Source of the DNA: CAYMTN01 sp964393335
GTDB lineage: Bacteria > Chloroflexota > Anaerolineae > Aggregatilineales > Aggregatilineaceae
DNA: 8,351 bases
Assembly (NCBI GenBank): GCA_964393335.1
Contig: CAYMTN010000232.1
Coordinates: 1-8,351 of the forward strand
Direction of reading: 5' to 3'
Below the pieces are notes generated by a model. The model made no database searches and was not told where the DNA came from. It saw nothing but the letters and a program-made list of their open reading frames with translations. Of the stretch, positions 1 to 5,807 are shown in pieces (positions within the stretch are counted from its first letter, which is position 1; the number at the start of each line of letters is the position of its first letter). Both the position numbers and the translations under genes were made by a program.

Positions 1-17
1 GGTGAGGGCCATGCAGC

Positions 18-1184
18 CTACATCGGCGCGGCCTTGATGTGCGTGACCTGCTTGAAATCCGGGGTGGTGAGCGGGAACACGTCGATCAACTCGTAGTCGC
101 GCGAGCCGAGGCCGATCTGTTCGGCCAGGACGAGCTGCTCGTAGGGGTCTTTGTATGGGCCGTGAATCCACTGCCAGGGGTGCCCCTCGCGCCCGACGAT
201 CTCCATCATGCCGGGCAGGTTGTCTTCCAGGATCGGCGTTTGGGCCGTGACGTCGAGCGTGGCTTTTTCGATGGCGACGATGTCGTTCGAGCCGAACACA
301 CCCGCATCCGGCAGCACCGGCAGCCCGGTGAATCCGAAGCAGTCGCACAGCGGCGTCAGGTGCGTGGCGATGTTGATGAACGCGGTGTTGCCCGGCTCGA
401 ACGTATCCAGCACGAGCTTTGCGGAGATGTTGTTAACTTCCAGAAAAGCCATGAACGCGCTGCGCTGAATTTCGAACGCGCCGTTAGCGACGTCCTGGCA
501 GCGCATACACTGGTTGCACTTGTAATGGTGCAGGTGCAGCCCGTCCGGGTCTTCGGCGTCGTCTACGATGGCCCCATACGGGCAGGACTCGCGGATGGCA
601 ACACGCGTCGCTTCGTCCGGACATCTATCCTTGAAGAAATAGGGGTCGTAGTGCGAGACGTCGTGCATCGTGCTGCGCGTGCGCCCGGTCATGCAGCCCA
701 GCGCGAGATTTTTGATCGCCGCGCCCCAGCCGGTCACCGGATGCCCTTTGACGTGCGCCAGGTCGATCAAAAAGGTCGCTTCTTCGATGGCACCGCCGAT
801 CTCGAACTCGGTCACGTTGCGGAACGCGTACGGGTGCTTGACGAACCATTTTTCGTCGATCCCCGCCGCCGGGTAGAGCGGGCAGCCGATTGTCTCCGCC
901 GTGTACCCGCGTTCGTGGGCGGTGGCGACCGAATGCGCCACGTCCGTCACGAAGGGCTTGCCGCCGCCCTCCAGAACGGCCTGTGCCACCTTGCGCACGA
1001 ACACCGGGTGAACCATCGAGTAACCGACGTTGTAACCCAGGTGCATCTTGATCGCCACGCGGTGATCCTTCACGCGCTCGCGGATGTTCAGCCGTTCCAG
1101 GATGAGATCGAGCTTGGCGGGCAGCGTTTCGCCGGGATCGAGTTGGGTCTGGCGGGGTGATCCCCAGAATACCTGACTGCTCAT
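18..1184 (-). CDS. DUF362 domain iron-sulfur protein
   Basis: A 388-residue protein of the DUF362 family, whose biochemical role is not firmly established; members are thought to be cytoplasmic Fe-S proteins. The family hallmark is visible at residues 148-174 (HPVTGWGAAIKNLALGC, then MH at 173-174), and the late hallmark at 280-306 (CDC, then LPDAGVFGSNDIVAIEKA). Between them sits a cysteine region: C188, CPYGAI at 201-206 and CNQCMRC at 223-229. The CxxCxxC plus a CP-type cysteine is the pattern of one [4Fe-4S] cluster; C164, C188, C280 and C282 are further possible ligands. There is no signal peptide or membrane segment. The start is ATG at 1184, with AAGGAG (1196-1201) 11 nt upstream. It is divergent from the deacetylase gene and has an extended -10 promoter candidate at 1228-1236. 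The family call is secure; the function is unknown. Confidence 0.93.
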   Translation of the reverse strand: MSSQVFWGSPRQTQLDPGETLPAKLDLILERLNIRERVKDHRVAIKMHLGYNVGYSMVHPVFVRKVAQAVLEGGGKPFVTDVAHSVATAHERGYTAETIGCPLYPAAGIDEKWFVKHPYAFRNVTEFEIGGAIEEATFLIDLAHVKGHPVTGWGAAIKNLALGCMTGRTRSTMHDVSHYDPYFFKDRCPDEATRVAIRESCPYGAIVDDAEDPDGLHLHHYKCNQCMRCQDVANGAFEIQRSAFMAFLEVNNISAKLVLDTFEPGNTAFINIATHLTPLCDCFGFTGLPVLPDAGVFGSNDIVAIEKATLDVTAQTPILEDNLPGMMEIVGREGHPWQWIHGPYKDPYEQLVLAEQIGLGSRDYELIDVFPLTTPDFKQVTHIKAAPM

Positions 1185-1227
1185 CGTAACCTGTACTCCT
1201 TCTCAATGAAATCTTTCACGTATTTTT

Positions 1228-1236
1228 ATCATACCA
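1228..1236 (-). promoter_or_regulatory. Candidate extended -10 promoter of the DUF362 gene
   Basis: Read on the minus strand, the sequence is TGGTATGAT: TATGAT matches the TATAAT box in 5 of 6 positions and is preceded by an extended -10 TGn. I see no convincing -35 at 17 nt. Transcription would start near 1221, giving a leader of roughly 36 nt that contains the AAGGAG ribosome site. This is a prediction from motif match only. Confidence 0.45.
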
Positions 1237-1296
1237 CATCCGAGCGGGATTTTCCGCCCAAATTACGGCGCGATTTGCTCGCGTCCGGGCGGCCCA

Positions 1297-1325
1297 TTGA
1301 CGCGCCGGGCGCGCGCTGCTAATGT
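1297..1325 (+). promoter_or_regulatory. Candidate sigma70-type promoter for leaderless deacetylase mRNA
   Basis: TTGACG (1297-1302) is separated by exactly 17 nt from TAATGT (1320-1325). The -35 matches consensus in 5 of 6 positions; the -10 in only 3 of 6, but these include the key first, second and last bases. A start site 6-8 nt downstream of the -10 falls at about 1331-1333, on or just before the ATG at 1333. There is no Shine-Dalgarno motif before this ATG, which fits a leaderless transcript. Confidence 0.45.
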
Positions 1326-1332
1326 TGAGTGC

Positions 1333-2172
1333 ATGATCACCCGACGCTCACCTGACCTGGACCGCCGCCGCCGCGCGGCGCTGGCGCTGCTGCTGATCGT
1401 GTGGGCGCTGGCGGCGGCGCTGGGGCCGCGCACGGACCGCAGCCGCGCCGTCGCGCCGTTGCGCGACGAGACGCGCCGCCGCATCGACGTGCCGGTGCTG
1501 ATGTATCACTACATCAGCGTACCGCCGCCGGATGCGGACGTTTATCGCCAGGACCTGTCCGTCACGCCGGACCAGTTCGCCGCGCAGGTTTTTTGGCTGC
1601 GCGATAACGGCTTCACGGCGGTCACGCTCGACGATCTATACGCGGCGCTGGTCTACGGCGCGCCGCTGCCGCCGCAGCCCGTGATCCTGACCTTCGACGA
1701 TGGTTACGCCGACGCGTATACCAACACCTTCCCTGTGCTGCGGCAGGCGGGCATGGTCGGCACGTTTTTTGTCGTGACCGAATGGCTGGACCGCCAGGAA
1801 CCCGGCTACCTGACGTGGGACCAGGCGCGCGAGATGGCGGCGGCGGGCATGGCGATCCAGAGTCACAGCCGGTCCCACCCCGATCTGACGGTTGACTGTG
1901 ATTATGACTGCCTCGTCTACCAGATTCTGGGCAGCGTGCAGACGATCGAGGCCGAGATCGGCGTGCGCCCGCGTTTTTTCTGCTATCCGAGCGGGCGTTA
2001 TGACGCCGCCGTGCTGGCCGTGCTGGATCAGGTCGGGATCGAAGCTGCCGTGACGACCGAGGCCGGGACGCGGCACGTCAGCGACCGCCCGCTGGAATTA
2101 CGCCGCGCCCGGGTGCGTTACACGACCCAACTTTCCGATCTGGCGTGGATGCTGTACGACTGGACGGAGTGA
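1333..2172 (+). CDS. Polysaccharide deacetylase family protein (NodB domain, CE4-like)
   Basis: A 279-residue exported or membrane-anchored deacetylase. Residues 11-14 are RRRR, followed by a hydrophobic stretch (about 15-30) that would act as signal anchor or signal peptide. VPVLMYHYIS at 53-62 is the usual entry to the NodB fold. Catalytic motif 1 is TFDDG at 120-124 (the aspartates provide the base and a metal ligand). Motif 2 is HSRSHPDLT at 178-186 (two metal-binding histidines). Motif 3 is RFFCYPSGRY at 214-223, and LELRRARVRY at 254-263 is the late conserved arginine region. By family knowledge it removes N- or O-acetyl groups from cell-surface polysaccharide or peptidoglycan, with a divalent metal; the substrate cannot be read here. 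An in-frame TTG at 1297 exists, but it coincides with the likely -35 box, so ATG 1333 is preferred. It is convergent with the next gene. Confidence 0.92.
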   Translation: MITRRSPDLDRRRRAALALLLIVWALAAALGPRTDRSRAVAPLRDETRRRIDVPVLMYHYISVPPPDADVYRQDLSVTPDQFAAQVFWLRDNGFTAVTLDDLYAALVYGAPLPPQPVILTFDDGYADAYTNTFPVLRQAGMVGTFFVVTEWLDRQEPGYLTWDQAREMAAAGMAIQSHSRSHPDLTVDCDYDCLVYQILGSVQTIEAEIGVRPRFFCYPSGRYDAAVLAVLDQVGIEAAVTTEAGTRHVSDRPLELRRARVRYTTQLSDLAWMLYDWTE

Positions 2173-2196
2173 CCGGCCCATGCGCCACACGCGCAA

Positions 2197-2233
2197 ACGG
2201 GCGGATGCCGGTAGGGTAGGGGCATCCGCCCGT
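2197..2233. terminator. Perfect 13-bp hairpin between convergent genes (terminator-like or REP-like)
   Basis: ACGGGCGGATGCC (2197-2209) is perfectly complementary to 2221-2233, with an 11-nt loop GGTAGGGTAGG. It lies between the convergent stop codons at 2172 and 2265 and could stop transcription from both sides. There is no T-run on either strand, so it is not a textbook intrinsic terminator. Just downstream is CGTAGGGG (2236-2243), a string also found at the end of the inverted-repeat element at 5654-5720, so it may instead be a dispersed REP-like repeat. Confidence 0.55.
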
Positions 2234-2262
2234 CACGTAGGGGGGATTTGAAGCCAGGACGC

Positions 2263-2904
2263 TTAGCCGCCGTTGCGGCGGTTCGTGCGCCTGTATAACA
2301 TGACCCCGCCGGTGATGATCAACAGCAGAGGCCATGCCGCTCCCAGGTTCAGAAACCCGACCAGCCCGGTCGCGCCGATCACGCCAGCGCCGATCATGCG
2401 GTTACGGGTGTTGCCGTTCCAGACGCGCCCGGCGGTTTCGTAGCGCTGCCACGAGTCATAACCCAGCCAGCCCGCGATCACCAGCAGCATCAGGCCCCAC
2501 CAGCCAAAATCCATCATGCCGACCAGGCCCACGAGCGCGATCAGCGCCCCGCCTAACAGGCGGTTGCGCGTGTTTTCGGGCCACGTCCGCCCGGCGGTGT
2601 CGAAGGCGCGCCACGCGTCCGCGATCAGCCAGCCGCCCACGCCGACCAGCAGCAGCGACCACAGGTTGAGCCGGATGTTCAGCGCGTTTTGCAGGACGTA
2701 CAATAGCCCCACGCCGATCAAACCCAGCCCGGCGAGCGCGGTCCAGTTGCGCTCCTCGATCAATTCCGGGATGCTGATACCCGGCACAGGGCTGTCGGTG
2801 GGGCGCTTGGGCTTGCGCGGACCGGCCCCGTTGCCGGGCGTGCGCGTGGTGACAGGTTCTGCTTCGTTGGTGGCGGGTCCAGGCCCGCTGTAATCGTCAG
2901 TCAT
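2263..2904 (-). CDS. Membrane protein with three repeated two-helix units (LiaI/LiaF-TM/DUF5668-like)
   Basis: A 213-residue protein. Residues 1-50 are a polar, Pro/Gly/Thr-rich cytoplasmic-type tail; the rest is about six membrane helices in three units (about 54-97, 116-151 and 170-204). The second and third units are each preceded by a nearly identical linker: W-R-A-F-DTAGRTWPENTRNR at 98-115 and W-Q-R-Y-ETAGRVWNGNTRNR at 152-169, a period of 54 residues. The duplication also shows in the DNA (2560-2613 against 2398-2451). The glycine-rich paired helices resemble the LiaI/LiaF transmembrane region (DUF5668-type), often linked to envelope-stress sensing; that assignment is inference. The start is ATG 2904, with GAGGA (2911-2915) 6 nt upstream; an in-frame TTG at 2922 has no comparable ribosome site. 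It ends in a basic RRTNRRNGG tail. It stands alone, divergent from ferritin. Confidence 0.85.
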   Translation of the reverse strand: MTDDYSGPGPATNEAEPVTTRTPGNGAGPRKPKRPTDSPVPGISIPELIEERNWTALAGLGLIGVGLLYVLQNALNIRLNLWSLLLVGVGGWLIADAWRAFDTAGRTWPENTRNRLLGGALIALVGLVGMMDFGWWGLMLLVIAGWLGYDSWQRYETAGRVWNGNTRNRMIGAGVIGATGLVGFLNLGAAWPLLLIITGGVMLYRRTNRRNGG

Positions 2905-3011
2905 GGTTTTTCCTCGCTGCAACTTGGTTCACTATTCATTACGCAAAAACCGTGCTGCCGGTTGCGTGGGCGGGCGCGGTGATTTTTTGACGTGGTTCTA
3001 ACGCGCCCCGC

Positions 3012-3040
3012 TTGGCTTCCCCTGGGCATTCCCTTACAAT
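3012..3040 (+). promoter_or_regulatory. Sigma70-type promoter of the ferritin gene
   Basis: TTGGCT (3012-3017) and TACAAT (3035-3040) are separated by exactly 17 nt; the -10 matches in 5 of 6 positions and the -35 in 4 of 6. Transcription would start near 3047, leaving a leader of about 127 nt before the ferritin ATG. No other gene lies in this leader, and I recognise no known riboswitch or repressor site in it. Confidence 0.55.
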
Positions 3041-3173
3041 CTACACTGTCAGCGATCATACGATGACGCTGCCCGGTTTCCAGCAGGTGCATACTCCGAA
3101 CCGATCACGACCTTCTCGCACCGCCGCCGGGCGTTTTGTAACGAGCTACTCTGACTGTGGAGGTCAAATCACC

Positions 3174-3689
3174 ATGCTAAGCGACACCATTCAAGCTGCG
3201 ATGAACAAACAGATCAATGCGGAGCTGCACTCGGCATACATCTACCTGTCGATGTCGGCCTATTTCGAGTCGAAGAATCTGGCTGGTTTTGCGAGCTGGA
3301 TGCGCGTGCAGGCGGGCGAAGAAATGACGCACGCCATGAAGTTCTACAGCTTCATCATCGAGCGCCTGGGCCGCGTGAAACTTGCGCCAATTGCCGAAGT
3401 GCCGGTCGAATGGGATTCGCCGCTGGCCGTGTTCGAAAATGCCTTCAAGCACGAGCAGAAGGTCACCGGCATGATCAACGACCTGGTCAACCTGGCGATT
3501 GCGGAAAAAGACCACGCCGCGAACAGCTTTTTGCAGTGGTTCGTCGACGAGCAGGTCGAGGAAGAGTCGTCGGCGGATAACATCGTGCAGCAGTTGAAGC
3601 TGATCGGTGAGTCCGGCCAGGCGCTGTTTTTGCTGGACCGTGAAATGAGCCAGCGGCAGGCGGGCGCAGACGAAGAGGGCGGCGAGTAG
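3174..3689 (+). CDS. ftnA: Non-heme ferritin (FtnA type)
   Basis: A 171-residue four-helix-bundle ferritin that oxidises Fe(II) at a dinuclear ferroxidase centre and stores ferric mineral in a 24-subunit cytoplasmic cage. The ligands fall at the same numbers as in E. coli FtnA: E17, E50 and H53 (site A), E94 and Q127 with E130 (site B), E49 and E126 (third site), plus the conserved Y24. There is no mid-helix methionine of the bacterioferritin heme-binding type in the expected place, so bacterioferritin is less likely. The C-terminus (about 160-171) is a short acidic tail. GGAGG (3159-3163) lies 10 nt before the ATG, and the protein begins where FtnA begins. The reading frame is open for 54 more codons upstream, but that part overlaps the promoter and shows no family resemblance. 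It is monocistronic, between its own promoter and an intrinsic terminator. Confidence 0.96.
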   Translation: MLSDTIQAAMNKQINAELHSAYIYLSMSAYFESKNLAGFASWMRVQAGEEMTHAMKFYSFIIERLGRVKLAPIAEVPVEWDSPLAVFENAFKHEQKVTGMINDLVNLAIAEKDHAANSFLQWFVDEQVEEESSADNIVQQLKLIGESGQALFLLDREMSQRQAGADEEGGE

Positions 3690-3722
3690 CGCCCTGCTGT
3701 TCTGACCCCATACCGACACCTT

Positions 3723-3760
3723 GCACCGGAGCGATCCAGGCGGATCGCCCCGGTGTTTTT
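3723..3760 (+). terminator. Intrinsic terminator of the ferritin gene
   Basis: A CACCGG-A-GCGATCC arm (3724-3737), a four-base loop AGGC and a GGATCGC-C-CCGGTG arm (3742-3755) form a 13-pair stem with one A/C mismatch, followed directly by TTTTT (3756-3760). It starts 34 bp after the ferritin stop. Confidence 0.9.
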
Positions 3761-3869
3761 ACGCTTCAGCTAACAGATATTTTACAGTTTCGCAAAACTT
3801 CCCTGCGGATTGGCGTGTACCCTGGGCAGTAGATGGGGTAACGAACGTCTAGTTTGGGGAGAAAAAACG

Positions 3870-4694
3870 ATGACTGGTATCCGTACGTGGTTCAGTGTCT
3901 TCGGGCTGGCAGCCGCCATGCTGGCGGCAGGTGTGGGCGCAGCGGCGGCGCAAGACGGCGGCGCGACGTCCGACAGCGCCGATCCGGCGCACGTGCGCTG
4001 TAACGCGATGACGGCGATCTTCGACGCATTTGATATGACGCCCGCTGCCATGCGCGACTATCTGCGCGAGGGCGGCACGCTCGAAGAATTGGCCGCCGAG
4101 CGTGGCGTCGACCTCCAGGCATTGGAGCAGCAGTGGCGCGAGCGCCTGGGCGACTGTGTCGACCGGGCGCGCGAGGCCGGGGCGATCACAGACGAGCGCG
4201 CCGCCGCGATTCACGATGCGCTTGACAGCGGCAAATTGACGCCGTTCCCGCGTGGGGACGGGCCAAACGCGCCGGGGCCGCAGGGCGTATTCATGCCGGG
4301 CGGCTGGGGCATGCAGCCCGCCGCCGACGTCCAGGCGGGGCAGGGGCCAAGACCGCAGGCCGGCAGGCCGGATTCCGCCGGGCAGGGGCAGGGTAATCAG
4401 GCCAATCACCCACCGCGCGAAGACATATTCATGCCGGGGGGCTGGGGTTGGGTCGATGCCCCGCAGTGGGGCGATATCCGCGACGACGAAAACGCCGACT
4501 GGATCGGGCACCCGTACTACCAGGGCGTGTTCCATCCGGGCGGGTGGGGCTGTGGCGAGAATCCCACTGATGCCGAAGGCGTGTTCTCACCCGGCGGGTG
4601 GGGCTGCGCCGAACCGGTTCCCGCCGGACCAGCTCCCGCTGGCCTGTACGACTCACCGGGAGACGATACCATCCGGCCCGATACCGCGCCCTGA
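3870..4694 (+). CDS. Secreted protein with four FxPGGWG repeats, family not recognised
   Basis: A 274-residue exported protein that I do not recognise. Residues 1-27 are a signal peptide (short basic start, hydrophobic core, likely cleavage after AAAA before QDGG). Residues about 40-125 are a helical domain with GGTLEELAAERGVDLQAL at 68-85, a pattern seen in many exported bacterial proteins, then an EAGAITDERAAAI segment at 102-114. C44 and C96 could form a disulfide. The rest is Gly/Pro/Gln-rich linker carrying four copies of a nine-residue motif: GVFMPGGWG (139-147), DIFMPGGWG (185-193), GVFHPGGWG (219-227) and GVFSPGGWG (237-245). The last two are each followed by Cys (C228, C246). The start is ATG 3870 with GGGGAG (3856-3861) 8 nt upstream; an in-frame extension would hide the signal peptide. 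It follows the ferritin terminator, so it has its own transcript. Role unknown; surface or matrix binding is a guess. Confidence 0.82.
   Translation: MTGIRTWFSVFGLAAAMLAAGVGAAAAQDGGATSDSADPAHVRCNAMTAIFDAFDMTPAAMRDYLREGGTLEELAAERGVDLQALEQQWRERLGDCVDRAREAGAITDERAAAIHDALDSGKLTPFPRGDGPNAPGPQGVFMPGGWGMQPAADVQAGQGPRPQAGRPDSAGQGQGNQANHPPREDIFMPGGWGWVDAPQWGDIRDDENADWIGHPYYQGVFHPGGWGCGENPTDAEGVFSPGGWGCAEPVPAGPAPAGLYDSPGDDTIRPDTAP
4284..4604 (+). repeat. Four coding copies of the FxPGGWG motif
   Basis: The copies are encoded at 4284-4310, 4422-4448, 4524-4550 and 4578-4604. Spacing shrinks toward the C-terminus (46, 34 and 18 residues between motif starts). The invariant part is F-x-P-G-G-W-G; the residue after F is M, M, H or S. 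The linkers are unrelated to one another, so the short motif is conserved while the surrounding sequence is not. Confidence 0.85.
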
Positions 4695-4735
4695 CGGCGC
4701 GCCCTGATGGCGCGATCCCGCGTCTCACAGACCGC

Positions 4736-4773
4736 AACCGCTGGCGAACAATCGACGTTCGCCAGTGGTTTTT
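4736..4773 (+). terminator. Intrinsic terminator of the PGGWG-repeat gene
   Basis: CCGCTGGCGAAC (4738-4749) pairs with GTTCGCCAGTGG (4757-4768), with one G-U pair and a seven-base loop, followed by TTTTT (4769-4773). Flanking AA/TT can extend the stem to 14 pairs. The T-run overlaps the stop codon (4772-4774) of the convergent DUF166 gene, so there is no slack between the two units. Confidence 0.85.
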
Positions 4774-5560
4774 ATGTCTCGGCTGGATCGCGCTCGCTGC
4801 CGTCCTCCACGTAGCCGGTGGGACGGATGTACCGCATCTGCAAGTGACCGGCCAGCGCCTCCTTGAGCGCGTCTTTCATCAGGTTGCCCGAGATATGCAT
4901 CAGCGTATCGCCGTACTGCGCGTCGATGCCCATGCTGGCCTGGCAGGGGTAATGGTGGTGCGCCAGCCCGCCTTGTTCGAGGGCATCATCGACGGGTGCG
5001 CCGGTCAACTTGTCGGCGACGTGCCGTGCACAGCCGCAGCAGGCATCCCGCGTGACTTCCAGGGCGGTGATGGTGCGCGTCTGCGGGTCGACGACGGCAC
5101 GGAAGGCGGGTTGGCCGTAGTGCTGCGCGAATTCGCGGATCAACGGATCGTCGTAGGTCGTGCGCTCGCGCAGCGCGTTGGCGTGTGTGTCCGTCAGCGA
5201 ACAAAACGGCTTTGGCGTGACGCACGCGATCCCCAGCCGGTCCAGCCATCCGACGAGCTGGCGGGCCAGCCCGACCGGCAGCCACGCGACACTGTCAATC
5301 GGCGCGATCACGGCGCGCGCGCCGGTCATCTGCGCGATCTCCGGGATCAGTTCCGCCGCGCCGCGCACCTCCGCCAGGGATAGAATCAGGTCGCAGGGTG
5401 GCAGCGACTCCGGCAGGTAGTCTTCGGGATAATCCAACACGGGGGGCAGCACTTTGGGCGTCTCCCAGGTGGCGATCTGCCAGTCCGGCGGGCTGTGCTG
5501 GCGCATGTTACGTACATGCCGCCAGCCGTAATCACCGGTTACCAGCACCAGGATGTGCAT
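4772..5560 (-). CDS. DUF166 family protein, cysteine-rich
   Basis: A 262-residue, probably cytoplasmic protein that I assign to DUF166, a family known mainly from methanogenic archaea and some Chloroflexota and annotated without proven function (sometimes as thymidylate-synthase related). The N-terminus MHILVLVTGDYGWRHV (1-16) looks like a Rossmann-type beta strand and loop. TPKPFCSL (115-122) and the C-terminal pair of motifs RDACCGCARHVADKL (171-185) and HHHYPCQASM (201-210) match my recollection of the family's conserved cysteine region. Cysteines are at 56, 113, 120, 174, 175, 177 and 206; C120, the 174-177 group and C206 could hold a metal or Fe-S cluster, which is inference. The start is ATG 5560, with AAAGG (read from 5571-5575) 10 nt upstream. 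The upstream region is filled by heptamer repeats. The last 20 residues or so are charged and variable. Confidence 0.82.
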   Translation of the reverse strand: MHILVLVTGDYGWRHVRNMRQHSPPDWQIATWETPKVLPPVLDYPEDYLPESLPPCDLILSLAEVRGAAELIPEIAQMTGARAVIAPIDSVAWLPVGLARQLVGWLDRLGIACVTPKPFCSLTDTHANALRERTTYDDPLIREFAQHYGQPAFRAVVDPQTRTITALEVTRDACCGCARHVADKLTGAPVDDALEQGGLAHHHYPCQASMGIDAQYGDTLMHISGNLMKDALKEALAGHLQMRYIRPTGYVEDGSERDPAET

Positions 5561-5589
5561 GAATGACGGACCTTTCTGGTGGAACAGTG

Positions 5590-5624
5590 ATCAGCGATCA
5601 GCTTTCAGCGATCAGCAATCAGCT
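5590..5624. repeat. Five tandem heptamers, consensus ATCAGCN
   Basis: The five units in order are ATCAGCG, ATCAGCT, TTCAGCG, ATCAGCA and ATCAGCT, with no spacer. They start 30 bp upstream of the DUF166 start codon. Tandem heptamers of this sort resemble the short tandemly repeated repetitive (STRR) sequences described in cyanobacteria. They are non-coding here. Confidence 0.85.
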
Positions 5625-5653
5625 AATGGAGTAATCAATCAAACATGGCAGAA

Positions 5654-5720
5654 CGTAGGGGCGGCACTTGCCCCACCCTGGGCGCAGGCGAACCGGCGGT
5701 TCGGCAGCAGCGCCCCTACG
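5654..5720. repeat. 67-bp inverted-repeat element with perfect 10-bp ends
   Basis: CGTAGGGGCG (5654-5663) is the exact reverse complement of CGCCCCTACG (5711-5720). Inside are two smaller stems: GGGGC/GCCCC near the left end, and CGAACC/GGTTCG with a three-base loop near the right. The whole could fold as a branched hairpin in RNA or as a cruciform in DNA. It encodes nothing recognisable. It may be a REP-like or miniature mobile element; no target-site duplication directly abuts the ends. Confidence 0.75.
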
Positions 5721-5767
5721 AAAAAACCATGCCAACTCTGATTGTGTTCTCCAAAAAGCGAAAAGCG

Positions 5768-5788
5768 TACAGCGGTCAGCAATCAGCT
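5768..5788. repeat. Second heptamer cluster (three units)
   Basis: TACAGCG, GTCAGCA and ATCAGCT follow one another. The stretch at 5770-5790 matches 5606-5626 of the first cluster in 20 of 21 positions (A/G difference only), so the two clusters form a direct repeat around the 67-bp inverted-repeat element. It lies just beyond the stop of the next minus-strand gene. Confidence 0.8.
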
Positions 5789-5807
5789 AAGGCGAAAAAC
5801 AAATGGC

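Noticed and set aside
39..1160. Long open frame on the plus strand opposite the DUF362 gene
   Set aside because: It is a high-GC shadow: Arg/Val/His-rich, no recognisable domain, fully antisense to a well-supported gene.
2199..2246. G-quadruplex in the G-rich loop and flank of the hairpin
   Set aside because: Several G-runs are only two or three long and compete with a perfect 13-bp stem, so the hairpin is the better explanation.
3012..3173. N-terminal extension of the ferritin in the same frame
   Set aside because: The extension overlaps the predicted promoter, has no ribosome site, and the protein from 3174 aligns in number with FtnA ligands; GGAGG is correctly placed for 3174.
5553..5741. 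Short plus-strand open frame through the heptamer repeats
   Set aside because: The peptide (SDQRSAF, SDQQSAN) is just translated repeat; the seven-base period and non-coding context argue against a gene.
5590..5788. CRISPR array
   Set aside because: The units are contiguous heptamers without unique spacers and there are no cas genes.
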